Assembly: GCA_964632005.1 (NCBI GenBank)
Contig: CAZWAP010000027.1
Span: 1 to 31,506, forward strand
From: CAZWAP01 sp964632005
GTDB lineage: Bacteria; Planctomycetota; Phycisphaerae; Sedimentisphaerales; Anaerobacaceae
Length of the DNA: 31,506 nucleotides
Direction: 5' to 3'
Under the pieces are notes generated by a model that saw only the letters and a list, made by a program, of their open reading frames with translations, made no database searches and was not told the DNA's origin. The stretch's first letter is position 1. Each line of letters begins with the position of its first letter. A program made the translations under genes and the position numbers. Below, one piece after another: positions 1 through 7,800 of the stretch.

Positions 1-211
1 CTGCCGAAACCTTCCTCAATTGCTGCACCCGGTTCTCGCCAAGGTCGCTGCACCCCAAGCGGATCACCTCTTTGACGGCGTCGAGGTCCGCCGACTTGGT
101 CACCACCACGAGTTTCACCTCGCTCGGGTCCCTGCCGGCCCGGTCACAGGCACGATTGATGTTCTCCCTGACAGTCTGTAATCGCTCGGGAATTTTCGAC
201 AAGACAAACAT
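1..211 (-). CDS. yggS: YggS/PROSC-family PLP-binding protein, 5' end only
   Basis: This is the N-terminal 70 codons of a gene that runs off the left edge. The translation starts MFVLSKIPERLQTVREN and continues with the family signature KLVVVTKS, then GCSDLGENRVQQL. In YggS/PLPBP proteins (pyridoxal-phosphate homeostasis, no known enzymatic turnover) the lysine of the V-(S/T)-K motif binds PLP; here it is Lys39, and the GEN-x-VQ-L stretch is equally typical. The ATG at 209-211 is preceded by a GAGG-like ribosome site about nine bases upstream. The gene follows an 850-base RNA-like intergenic region on the same strand. An intrinsic terminator at 565-630 separates it from yjbQ, so it is probably a separate unit. 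The family call rests on motifs from a partial protein but they are distinctive. Confidence 0.85.
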   Translation of the reverse strand, partial: MFVLSKIPERLQTVRENINRACDRAGRDPSEVKLVVVTKSADLDAVKEVIRLGCSDLGENRVQQLRKVSA

Positions 212-564
212 TTTCGAGCCTCACATATAAAACTGGCACCACTGGACAACCACTGCTCAAAGATAACAGCCCCGCGGTACTTTTGCCAGCACAAAACCGA
301 ACTGTCCGCCCTTTTCAAGCAACCTTTGTGTTTGCTCAACCGGCGCTGCCACAAATACCGATAGCTTCAATGGTAAGCCCCTTCCACTGCGATGCTTTCT
401 CGCCGGTGTCCCGCTGCTTATTCCGGCAGTCCGGTCTGGTCTGTCTCGTATCCAGGGTCCCGAACGTTCTCTTGGGATCTCCAGAAATTTCGCCACCACC
501 ATCTACGATCCAGCCCGATTCAGCCTGCAGGCCAGCCTCTGGGCATAAATCGCGGAGACCGGAT

Positions 565-630
565 AAAAAAAGCCGAGGCCCGGTGGAACGAACCTGCGAA
601 ACAACACTAACCCATCGCTCCAGGCTCGGC
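565..630 (-). terminator. Intrinsic terminator, minus strand
   Basis: On the minus strand the arm at 620-630 can pair with 572-583 (GCCGAG-CCTGG against CCGGGCCTCGGC, with one bulge) and is followed at once by seven T (571-565). The loop is about 36 bases. It would end transcripts entering from yjbQ or from a minus-strand RNA starting near 795, and it insulates yggS. Confidence 0.55.
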
Positions 631-796
631 CCAACAAAGTGCCTGGCCACCCGGATGCCGGCCTGCAGAGCCCTTTGCAGGCGGTTTTTGAAATCGGGCA
701 ATTCAGGTAAGTCCTTGCAAATCAATCACTTACGTTCAGGAAACCCGCCGATTTGCCGGGCAGGACAATTTTTGCTTGCAATTACGTCTTCCAGCC
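565..796 (-). ncRNA. Candidate minus-strand small RNA of unknown family
   Basis: A possible promoter at 803-830 (TTATCC, 16 bases, TATAAT on the minus strand) and the terminator at 565-630 would delimit a transcript of about 230 bases. Inside it GCCTGCA and TGCAGGC form a 7-bp hairpin with an 8-base loop. A 129-residue open frame (336-725) crosses the interval but extends past the terminator and resembles nothing I know. No tmRNA, SRP, RNase P or 6S signature was found. It could also be just the 3' untranslated region of the yjbQ operon. Confidence 0.25.
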
Positions 797-804
797 TGTA
801 TAAT
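776..804 (+). promoter_or_regulatory. Sigma-70-type promoter upstream of small-RNA region
   Basis: TTGCAA (776-781), 17 bases, TATAAT (799-804) on the plus strand. The expected start near 811 lies just before a small hairpin (GGGGT/ACCCC, 818-834) and a T-rich tract (845-858). A second promoter follows at 861. The AT-rich core also reads as a -10 box on the minus strand (803-808), so transcription may be divergent. Confidence 0.5.
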
Positions 805-860
805 TATAATTCGGAAAGGGGTGTGGATAACCCCAGGGTGTGTCGTTTTCGTTTTTTTGC

Positions 861-889
861 TTGACTTTGGTGCGAGGCTATTTTACACT
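861..889 (+). promoter_or_regulatory. Sigma-70-type promoter of candidate small RNA
   Basis: TTGACT (861-866), exactly 17 bases, TACACT (884-889), predicting a start near 896. The only thing downstream before a strong terminator at 945-1006 is about 110 bases of structured sequence, so this promoter appears to serve a small RNA and not a protein gene. Confidence 0.55.
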
Positions 890-895
890 CGTGTA

Positions 896-1006
896 TTACT
901 TGAGGGTGTGACAAACTGCTGCCCCCGGGCAGTTGACGAACCTCGGCGAGGCAGCGTGGTACACCGGTCTCCCCCCCAGCCGGTCCCACCACCTCGCCAA
1001 TTTTTT
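896..1006 (+). ncRNA. Candidate small RNA with own promoter and terminator
   Basis: About 111 bases between the promoter at 861-889 and a terminator. Two structures are visible: a hairpin AACTGC/GCAGTT (914-919 with 929-934), and a long terminal stem in which GGCGAGG (945-951) pairs with CCTCGCC (992-998), with inner GTGG/CCAC and ACCGG/CCGGT helices, followed by six T (1001-1006). No start codon with a ribosome site and sensible frame is present. It converges on the 3' end of yjbQ. It lacks the SRP tetraloop sequence and other family signatures, so I cannot name it. Confidence 0.45.
945..1006 (+). terminator. Intrinsic terminator, plus strand
   Basis: A 7-bp GC-rich stem GGCGAGG/CCTCGCC, extended by inner helices, sits two bases before TTTTTT at 1001-1006. 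On the opposite strand the stem is not followed by T, so it acts in the plus direction and ends the candidate RNA at 896-1006. Confidence 0.65.
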
Positions 1007-1068
1007 GCGCGCACAAGCGCCCAAGATTGCTTCTTGCCTGAACCATAGACAGAACGAGTCGGCCGGTC

Positions 1069-1479
1069 CTACTGGCCCTGTACCTGAACCCACACCTTCC
1101 GACTGCGCGGGCCGTCGAACTCACAAAAAAAGATCCCCTGCCAGGAGCCAAGCTGCAGCACACCACCTCTTACCAGAACCTGCTCACTGCAGCCGATCAA
1201 TGAACTTTTGCAATGTGCGTCTGAATTGCCCTCGAAATGACGGTAGCCCTGCTGCGATCGCGGAATTAGCTCCGCGAGTTTCATCAGTATGTCCGCCTGA
1301 ACGGTTGCGTCGGCGTTTTCATTTATTGTGATGGCGGCGGTCGTGTGAGGACAGTAGACAATAACGTGGCCGGATGTAATCGCCGCTTTCTTCACTATGG
1401 AGCTTACTCGGCCCGTAATGTCGATCATTTCGCTGCGCTGTCGCGTGCTGATAGTAAGGTCCTCCTGCACGATTTTCAT
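1069..1479 (-). CDS. yjbQ: YjbQ / UPF0047 family protein
   Basis: A complete 136-residue protein of the YjbQ (UPF0047) family, annotated in databases as secondary thiamine-phosphate synthase because some members complement thiE mutants; the physiological role is unsettled. The conserved core is all present: PHTTAAITINENAD, then H-FEGNSDAHCKSSLIG, then LGSWQGIFFCEFDGPR. The histidines and acidic residues in these motifs form the metal/phosphate site seen in family structures. The start codon lies 12 bases after the argS stop, so it is the last gene of an rsfS-argS-yjbQ operon. Length is normal for the family. Confidence 0.93.
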   Translation of the reverse strand: MKIVQEDLTISTRQRSEMIDITGRVSSIVKKAAITSGHVIVYCPHTTAAITINENADATVQADILMKLAELIPRSQQGYRHFEGNSDAHCKSSLIGCSEQVLVRGGVLQLGSWQGIFFCEFDGPRSRKVWVQVQGQ

Positions 1480-1491
1480 CGATACGACCTT

Positions 1492-3264
1492 TCACATCTG
1501 GTCCACAACCTCGATACCCAAAAGCCTGCTTAGCCCGTGCCTTATCGTCCTGGCGGTCAGGTCGCTGAGCATCAGGCGGGTTGGCCTTTTTGCTGGCTGG
1601 GCCGCCAGGACCGGGCAGTTGGTATAAAAAACGCTGAACTTCTGGGCCAATTCGTAGAGATAAGCGGTCAGGTAATTGGGCCTGTAATCAGCCGCGGCCG
1701 CCTCAACTGCCTGGCCGTAACGAATCAGGTGCTTGGCAAGGTCGAGCTCGGCTGGCTCACTCAAATCAAGCTCCCTGACGTTGGCAAGCTCGGTTTCGAT
1801 ATCCACATCCTTGGTCTGGGCCTTACGCTCGATGGACCTTATGCGGGCATAGGCATACTGCATATACGGCGCGGTATTGCCGTCCATCGCCAGCATCTTC
1901 TCGAAGCTGAATACGTAGTCGCTGGTGCGGTTGTTGGAGTAGTCGGCGTATTTGACGGCGCCGATTCCGACGGCCCTTGCGATTTGCTCTTTCTTGTCGG
2001 CCGGCAAGTCCGGGTTCTTCTGCTCGACGACCGCCCGCGCCCGCTCGACGGCCTCGTCGAGCAGGTCCTCCAGCTTGACGTTTTGGCCCTCGCGCGTCTT
2101 CAACGGCCTGCCATCCTCGCCAAGGACGCTGCCGAACATCACGTGCGTGAGGCTGACGGCCTCGCTCGCCCAGCCGGCCATCCTGGCAACCGCAAAGAGC
2201 ATCTCGAAATGCAGCTTCTGCCTCGAGTCGGTCACGTAGACGATCTCATCGGCCTTGAGCTCATCCACGCGATAACGCAACGCAGCCAAGTCAGTAGTGG
2301 CATACAGATACGCCCCGTCGGATTTTTGAACAATAAACGGCAAGGGCTGCCCTTGCTTATTTTGAAAGCCCGGCGGAAATACGCAAATCGCGCCGTCGGA
2401 GTCCACGGCGATTCCTTTTTCTCTTAGCTCTGCGACGATACCCGGCAGGAACCGCGAATAGTAGCTCTCTCCGCGCTCGTCCTTTTCGGTAAGATTGACG
2501 CCGAGGCGGTTGTATATCGAGCAGTAGTGTCTGCGGGATTCGGCGATGATGTAGTTCAGGATTCCACAGGTGTAGGGGTCGTGCTTGTGGAGGTTGACGA
2601 CGTGTTTTCGCGCGCGTTCGGCGAATTCGGGGTCGCTGTCGAACTCGGCCTTGGCGGCCCGGTAGAGTGCCTCCTGGTCGGAGATGGGGCCCAATTGGCC
2701 GGCCGGGTCGGTAAGCCGCCCGCCGGCATGGCGCTCCAGATATTCTATGAGCATACCGAATTGCGTGCCCCAGTCGCCGATGTGGTTCTGGCGGATGACC
2801 TTGTGGCCGAGGAATTCGAGCAGCCGACAGATGCAATCGCCGATTATGGTGCTTCGCAGGTGTCCAACGTGCATCTGCTTGGCGACGTTCGGGCTCGAAA
2901 AATCGACCACCACGGTTCTGGGTGTCTCAGCCTTATCGACGCCCAGGCCGGTTTTGTCCTTGCTGACCTCCAGCAATCTTGCGCCCACGAAATCGGCTCT
3001 AAGCCGTAGGTTGATAAAGCCGGGGCCGGCGACCTCGGGCTGCTCGCAGATATCGTTGACATCCAGCCGGGCGACCACCTGCTCGGCAAGCTTGCGAGCG
3101 TCGGTCTTGAGCTTCTTGGCCAGGGGCATCACGCCGTTCACCTGGTAATCGCCGAATGCCGGGTCCGTCGCCGGGCGTACAATGGCCGCGCAGCCCTCCT
3201 GTCCGGCAACCTCCTGCATTGCGGCGCTGACCCGCTGCTCAAGTACGTCGAGCGTCGGCTTCAT
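1492..3264 (-). CDS. argS: Arginyl-tRNA synthetase
   Basis: A 590-residue class I aminoacyl-tRNA synthetase that charges tRNA-Arg with arginine in the cytoplasm. The N-terminal additional domain (about 1-110) is followed by DFSSPNVAKQMHVGHLRST with the HIGH-type signature HVGH at 132-135, then the family-typical RQNHIGDWGTQFGMLI. The KMSKS region reads GRPLKTREGQ, as in the many ArgS proteins that lack a canonical KMSKS. The C-terminal part (DALR anticodon-binding domain) ends at VVDQM. It sits 15 bases after rsfS and 12 bases before yjbQ. A cognate tRNA-Arg(UCU) gene lies in the same window at 27265. Confidence 0.97.
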   Translation of the reverse strand: MKPTLDVLEQRVSAAMQEVAGQEGCAAIVRPATDPAFGDYQVNGVMPLAKKLKTDARKLAEQVVARLDVNDICEQPEVAGPGFINLRLRADFVGARLLEVSKDKTGLGVDKAETPRTVVVDFSSPNVAKQMHVGHLRSTIIGDCICRLLEFLGHKVIRQNHIGDWGTQFGMLIEYLERHAGGRLTDPAGQLGPISDQEALYRAAKAEFDSDPEFAERARKHVVNLHKHDPYTCGILNYIIAESRRHYCSIYNRLGVNLTEKDERGESYYSRFLPGIVAELREKGIAVDSDGAICVFPPGFQNKQGQPLPFIVQKSDGAYLYATTDLAALRYRVDELKADEIVYVTDSRQKLHFEMLFAVARMAGWASEAVSLTHVMFGSVLGEDGRPLKTREGQNVKLEDLLDEAVERARAVVEQKNPDLPADKKEQIARAVGIGAVKYADYSNNRTSDYVFSFEKMLAMDGNTAPYMQYAYARIRSIERKAQTKDVDIETELANVRELDLSEPAELDLAKHLIRYGQAVEAAAADYRPNYLTAYLYELAQKFSVFYTNCPVLAAQPAKRPTRLMLSDLTARTIRHGLSRLLGIEVVDQM

Positions 3265-3279
3265 AGAACAACCCCCATT

Positions 3280-3639
3280 TCAGTCGATTTTGAGCCTCCT
3301 TGCATCGCCCCAGAGCATCTCCAGGTTGTAGTAGTCGCGGTAGTCGCTGTCGAAAATGTGCACTACAACGTCGATAAAATCCAACAGAATCCAGCGGGCC
3401 TGCTCGTAGCCGGCCCTTCCGAACCGCTGTAGCCCCTGCTCTCTGGCGGCCTCGGAAATCTCGTCCGCGACGGTGCGCATCTGCCTGTCGCTGCTGCCTG
3501 TCGCAATGACAAAATAGTCAGTCGCCGGCGACTTGCCCTTCAAGTCCAGCACCACGACATCGCTGCAATGGCGCCCCGCCGCGACCCTTGCCGCGGCCAG
3601 CGCGAACGCCTTTGCGTTTGCCTGCCTTCTGGTCGCCAA
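3280..3639 (-). CDS. rsfS: Ribosomal silencing factor RsfS
   Basis: RsfS (RsfA, DUF143) binds ribosomal protein uL14 and blocks subunit joining in starved cells. The conserved core is clear: DVVVLDLKGKSPATDYFVIATGSS, then RQMRTVADEI, then WILLDFIDVVVHIFD and the C-terminal RDYYNLEMLWGDA. No ATG or GTG fits. I prefer the TTG at 3637-3639 (119 residues) because GAGG lies eight bases upstream; an in-frame TTG at 3652-3654 would give 124 residues but has no ribosome site and sits against a hairpin. It is the first gene of the rsfS-argS-yjbQ operon, 15 bases before argS. Confidence 0.93.
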   Translation of the reverse strand: MATRRQANAKAFALAAARVAAGRHCSDVVVLDLKGKSPATDYFVIATGSSDRQMRTVADEISEAAREQGLQRFGRAGYEQARWILLDFIDVVVHIFDSDYRDYYNLEMLWGDARRLKID

Positions 3640-3665
3640 AGCCGAACACCTCAAGAAGCAAGAAA

Positions 3666-3686
3666 GGGCAGCCGACCCCGCTGCCC
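3666..3686 (-). terminator. Hairpin between hppA and rsfS
   Basis: A perfect 7-bp stem GGGCAGC/GCTGCCC with a 7-base loop, followed on the minus strand by TTTCTTG. It is a plausible but weak intrinsic terminator for hppA, placed just before the rsfS start. Confidence 0.4.
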
Positions 3687-3770
3687 TGATAACTTACATA
3701 CATACGCCATTTGCGTCAACTGCTCCACTGCCCGGCCCGCCACAGCCTCGATGCCCCCCAGCACGTCCAC

Positions 3771-6146
3771 TTATTTGCCACCCAACCCCAACCAGTTGCT
3801 GACTACCGGTGCGAACTTTACAACAACACCGGCGAAAACCACGCTTACCATCGTCATCAGCTTTATCAGAATATTCAGGCTCGGCCCGGAGGTATCCTTG
3901 AACGGGTCGCCAACCGTATCACCTACCACCGCCGCCTTATGCGCGTCCGAACCTCTGCCCCCGAAGGCACCCTTCTCGATGTATTTCTTGGCGTTGTCCC
4001 AGGCACCGCCGGCGTTGTTCAGGGTAATCGCCAGCACGAACCCGCAGCTAAGCCCCCCCGCCAGCAAGCCCATCACACCGGCGACGCCGAGGAAAAGCCC
4101 CGTCAAAACGGGTATGATTATGGCCAGAAGCGACGGCAAAATCATCTCCCTCTGCGCACCGCGGGTCGATATCGACACACACCTGGCGTAGTCGGGCTTA
4201 CCCCAACCTTCCATAATCCCCTCGATTTCTCTGAATTGCCTGCGGACTTCGTTCACCATTGCGCCGGCCGCCCTGCCCACCGCCTTCATCGTCATCGCGC
4301 AGAAAACGAATGCCATCATCCCTCCGATGAAAAGCCCCCCTATCAACTTCGGGTTCATTATCGTAAGGTCATAGGCCGCCACGAAGTCCGTCACGCTGGC
4401 GGCCCTGGCGGTTTGGGGCGTGAACGTAACATCGCCCACTGCAAAGATCCCCCCCGCTTCGGCGGCAAGCCGTGCAATCCAGATGCGCACCTCTTCTATG
4501 TACGCCGCGAGCAGCGCCATCGCAGTCAACGCCGCCGAGCCTATCGCAAAGCCCTTGCCCGTCGCCGCGGTCGTATTGCCCAGGGCATCCAGGGCATCAG
4601 TCCTCCTTCTGACCTCCGGGCCAAGACCGCTCATCTCTGCGTTGCCGCCGGCATTGTCCGCTATGGGCCCGTACGCATCCGTTGCCAGCGTAATGCCGAG
4701 GGTCGCCAACATGCCTACGGCTGCGAACCCTACACCGTAAAGGCCCATCGACAGGTTGCTAAAACCACCGGCAAAGCCGAACGCGCACAGGATGCCGACG
4801 ACGATCGTTATTACTGGAAGGCCGGCCGAGTACATCCCCGTCGCAAACCCGTCGATAATCGTCGTCGCAGGGCCCGTATTCGCCTGGGCGGCGATCCCAC
4901 GGGTCGGCTTGTACTGATCCGAGGTATAATACTCCGTGAACTGCCCTATCAGCACACCGGCAACCAACCCGGAAACAACGGAACCGAACACCCCCCACGT
5001 AATCCAGCCTGTAAGGGCCAGACCCGCCACCGCCACAATGATAAGCACCGAGCTGCTGAGAGTACCGAGCAACAGAGCGCGCAGCAGATTCTTCTGGCTT
5101 GCATCTTCCTTGCAGCGAACCAGGAAGATACCCAGAATCGAGAGTATGATCCCCATCCCTGCTACGAGCATCGGGGAAAGGACGGCCTTGAGCACGTGCT
5201 GCGAGGACAACGTCAAAGCCGCCCCCAGCGAAGCGGTTGCCAATATCGAGCTGCAGTAACTCTCGTAGAGGTCCGCTCCCATCCCGGCTACATCCCCGAC
5301 ATTATCGCCCACGTTATCTGCAATTGTCGCTGGATTCCGCGGGTCGTCCTCTGGGATCCCAGCCTCGACCTTGCCGACCAGGTCCGCCCCGACGTCGGCC
5401 GCCTTGGTATAGATGCCCCCCCCCACGCGCGCAAACAGCGCCTGCGTGGAGGCCCCCATCCCGAACGTTATCATCGTGGTAGTGATCTCAACCAGCTTGT
5501 GCTCCGGGCTCATCCCGGGCTGAACCAGCGTCAGCCCCAGGAAGGTAAGTCCGTTCTTCATGTTCTCCGCGGTATAGACGAGCTTGTCGAGAATCAGGTA
5601 CCACAGCGAAATATCCAGCAACCCGAATCCCACCACCACGAGGCCCATAACCGCCCCCGACCTGAATGCCACCTGCAGGCCACGGTTGAGGCTCTGGCTG
5701 GCCCCCTGGGCGGTGCGGGCAGAGGCATTCGTCGCCGTCTTCATACCCAGAAATCCGCAGAGACCACTGAAAAATCCACCCGTCAAAAACGCCACCGGAA
5801 CAAAGGGGTTCTGCACCCCCTTGTAGGCGCAGACTGCAAGAATCGCCAGCAGAGCAAAGAAAACCAGCGCAACCACACTGTACTGCCGGTAAAGATACGC
5901 GTAGGCCCCCTCCCGCACGTAGCGGGCGATCTCGATCATCTTCTCCGTCCCCTCGGGCGCCTTCATTACGTTCTTGTAGAAATAATACGCGAAGCCCAAC
6001 GCCGAAAGCGCCGCTATCGGCGCAATCCACCAGCTCAAAGGCGTCCCGCTTGGCTGGCCCGGCGCGGCCCCCTCCGTCGCCATAGCAACCGTGCCAAACG
6101 CAAGAAACAACGTCGAGAGTCCTATGGTTCGCTTGCAAATGTTCAC
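3771..6146 (-). CDS. hppA: Membrane-bound ion-translocating pyrophosphatase
   Basis: A 791-residue polytopic membrane protein that hydrolyses pyrophosphate and pumps H+ or Na+. Signature motifs are intact: DVGADLVGKVE at 251-261 followed by GIPEDDPRNPATIADNVGD, which bind Mg-PPi. Ala at the potassium-determining site inside GNTTAATGKG (523-532) marks the K+-dependent subfamily. A Glu in DLYESY (Glu295) matches the position used by Na+-pumping and related members, so Na+ transport is possible but not proven. The start is GTG at 6144-6146 with AAGGAG seven bases upstream. It has its own promoter (6200-6228). A hydrophobic N-terminal segment is followed by roughly 16 membrane helices, as expected. 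Confidence 0.97.
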   Translation of the reverse strand: MNICKRTIGLSTLFLAFGTVAMATEGAAPGQPSGTPLSWWIAPIAALSALGFAYYFYKNVMKAPEGTEKMIEIARYVREGAYAYLYRQYSVVALVFFALLAILAVCAYKGVQNPFVPVAFLTGGFFSGLCGFLGMKTATNASARTAQGASQSLNRGLQVAFRSGAVMGLVVVGFGLLDISLWYLILDKLVYTAENMKNGLTFLGLTLVQPGMSPEHKLVEITTTMITFGMGASTQALFARVGGGIYTKAADVGADLVGKVEAGIPEDDPRNPATIADNVGDNVGDVAGMGADLYESYCSSILATASLGAALTLSSQHVLKAVLSPMLVAGMGIILSILGIFLVRCKEDASQKNLLRALLLGTLSSSVLIIVAVAGLALTGWITWGVFGSVVSGLVAGVLIGQFTEYYTSDQYKPTRGIAAQANTGPATTIIDGFATGMYSAGLPVITIVVGILCAFGFAGGFSNLSMGLYGVGFAAVGMLATLGITLATDAYGPIADNAGGNAEMSGLGPEVRRRTDALDALGNTTAATGKGFAIGSAALTAMALLAAYIEEVRIWIARLAAEAGGIFAVGDVTFTPQTARAASVTDFVAAYDLTIMNPKLIGGLFIGGMMAFVFCAMTMKAVGRAAGAMVNEVRRQFREIEGIMEGWGKPDYARCVSISTRGAQREMILPSLLAIIIPVLTGLFLGVAGVMGLLAGGLSCGFVLAITLNNAGGAWDNAKKYIEKGAFGGRGSDAHKAAVVGDTVGDPFKDTSGPSLNILIKLMTMVSVVFAGVVVKFAPVVSNWLGLGGK

Positions 6147-6199
6147 TTTTCTTCTCCTTTCGATGCTGTACCGTGCTTCTGTCTGCGCAAATCGCCAGC

Positions 6200-6228
6200 A
6201 GTCTAACCAAAGAGGACTGCAAGTTCAA
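6200..6228 (-). promoter_or_regulatory. Promoter of hppA
   Basis: On the minus strand TTGAAC (6228-6223), 17 bases, TAGACT (6205-6200). The predicted start near 6193 gives a leader of about 45 bases before the GTG of hppA. It lies between the argJ stop and hppA, so hppA need not depend on the arginine genes. Confidence 0.5.
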
Positions 6229-6396
6229 CAAATTCTCCGCCACAATGCAGGCAAACTTACCCGAACCACGCGACAGAACGGAAATGACTCACATAAAGGC
6301 ACGGCTCGCCAGAGTGTCCGGTCCAGCCGCCACTCGATCCCGCCCTTGATGACCCCTACGTGCTGCGGGGTCTCGTGGGCCAGTGGAAAATGGCTG

Positions 6397-7599
6397 CTAT
6401 GTGTGGTAGTCGGCATTGATTCTGACGTATGCAGCGCTCAACTCGCACCCGTAACAAAAATCACTCGCCCTGCCCGCTCCTAAGTCCACGGTAATCGTGT
6501 GCTCGGCCTGCGAGACGATCCGTCTGGCCTTGCTCGCGTTGAACCTGCTCGGGACCCCGTTCTTGAACACCGTTACATCGTCGAGCATGCAGGAGAGCCT
6601 CTCTGGATTCAGCTTTACTCCGGCCGAGCCGACCGCGCAAATTATCCTGCCCCAGTTCGGGTCTGCCCCGTGCACCGCACACTTGACGAGGGGATAGTCC
6701 GCGACGGCCCTGGCCGCCCTGGCCGCCTCGGACCGGCTGGCGGCCCCCTTGACAACCACCTTGAATATCCGCCGCGCACCCTCGGCGTCGTGCATCATCT
6801 GCCTGGCCAGGTCATCGCACAGTTCCGCCAGCACCTTCGCGAAGCGCTTATACCGCGGGCCCCGCCCCACTATCCCCCGATTGCCAGCCAGCCCCGACGC
6901 CAAGATAAGGCAGGTATCGTTCGTGCTCTGGTGCCCGTCCACTGTTACCTTGTTCAGCGATTCACCCACGGCCGCCCTCAACGCCGCTGCAAGCAGGGGC
7001 TTGCTTATCGCTGCATCGGTCGTAATAAACGACAATGTCGTGGCCATATTAGGCCCAATCATCCCGGCCCCCTTGATCGCCCCTGCTATGGTAACCTCTC
7101 TGCCTGATACCTCCAGGCGACGGGCCCCCTGCTTGGGTCTTGTATCCGTTGTCATTATCGCCCTGGCGAAATCCAGGCCCGCCGAGGCCGAAGCAGAAAG
7201 CCTCGAGGCCGCCTTTGCGATCCCGGCGAGGACTTTTCGCATCGGCAACTGCTGGCCGATGATCCCCGTCGAGGCGACCAAGACGTTTTTCGGCTCAGAG
7301 TCGATCAGCTCGGCGGTGGCCGCACACATCTTGACCGCGTTGTTGATGCCTTTCGGCCCGGTGCACGCATTGGCGTTGCCAGAGTTGACCACCACCGCCT
7401 GGACCTCGCGGCTGTTGAGATGGCTCTTGCAGACCTGCACGGCCGCCGAGCTAACCTTGTTGGTCGTAAAAACCCCTGCCGCTTTAGCGCCCGTCGGGCA
7501 AACCATCAGGGCGATGTCCGGGTCGCCCGATTGCTTGATCCCGCAGTGAATACCGGCCGCAAGAAACCCCCGAGGCGCTGTAACAGTCTCATTTGCCAT
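6397..7599 (-). CDS. argJ: Glutamate N-acetyltransferase ArgJ
   Basis: A 400-residue ArgJ, which transfers the acetyl group from N-acetylornithine to glutamate (and in bifunctional forms also uses acetyl-CoA), closing the acetyl cycle of arginine synthesis. The precursor self-cleaves between Ala186 and Thr187 in NMATTLSFITTDA; Thr187 becomes the nucleophile of the beta chain. The oxyanion-hole pair Thr111-Gly112 (STGIIGQQLP) is present. The usual KGSGMI reads KGAGMI here. ATG start at 7599; the stop is at 6397 and the C-terminus ends AAYVRINADYHT, as normal. It lies downstream of argC and a carbon-nitrogen hydrolase on the same strand. Confidence 0.96.
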   Translation of the reverse strand: MANETVTAPRGFLAAGIHCGIKQSGDPDIALMVCPTGAKAAGVFTTNKVSSAAVQVCKSHLNSREVQAVVVNSGNANACTGPKGINNAVKMCAATAELIDSEPKNVLVASTGIIGQQLPMRKVLAGIAKAASRLSASASAGLDFARAIMTTDTRPKQGARRLEVSGREVTIAGAIKGAGMIGPNMATTLSFITTDAAISKPLLAAALRAAVGESLNKVTVDGHQSTNDTCLILASGLAGNRGIVGRGPRYKRFAKVLAELCDDLARQMMHDAEGARRIFKVVVKGAASRSEAARAARAVADYPLVKCAVHGADPNWGRIICAVGSAGVKLNPERLSCMLDDVTVFKNGVPSRFNASKARRIVSQAEHTITVDLGAGRASDFCYGCELSAAYVRINADYHT

Positions 7600-7800
7600 A
7601 ATCTCTTCTGCCCTCGCTTGTTACTTATCAAAGGCCGGTCGAGCTAACTGCGCCGCCGTCCTTGCCCGGCCGGTCAGACCCCGCTGTTTACCGTGCAATT
7701 TCGCGGAATCTTTCGGGTCCACCGCGTGCCATTTTAGCGGCCCGTGCCTGCTGTGCCAAGTTGTACTCGACCGCCGACAACGCCCTTTTCGGCAGCGCTG

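Noticed and set aside
283..864. A 193-codon plus-strand frame upstream of yjbQ
   Set aside because: Composition is erratic, there is no ribosome site, and it crosses a minus-strand terminator and promoters; no family resemblance.
896..1006. Identification of the small RNA as SRP (4.5S) RNA
   Set aside because: The SRP core sequence around GGAAG and AGCAG is absent on both strands.
3711..6206. An 831-codon open frame on the plus strand across hppA
   Set aside because: It is fully antisense to hppA, whose motifs are unmistakable; its product is low-complexity Arg/His/Pro-rich, as expected from antisense reading of GC-rich membrane-protein DNA.
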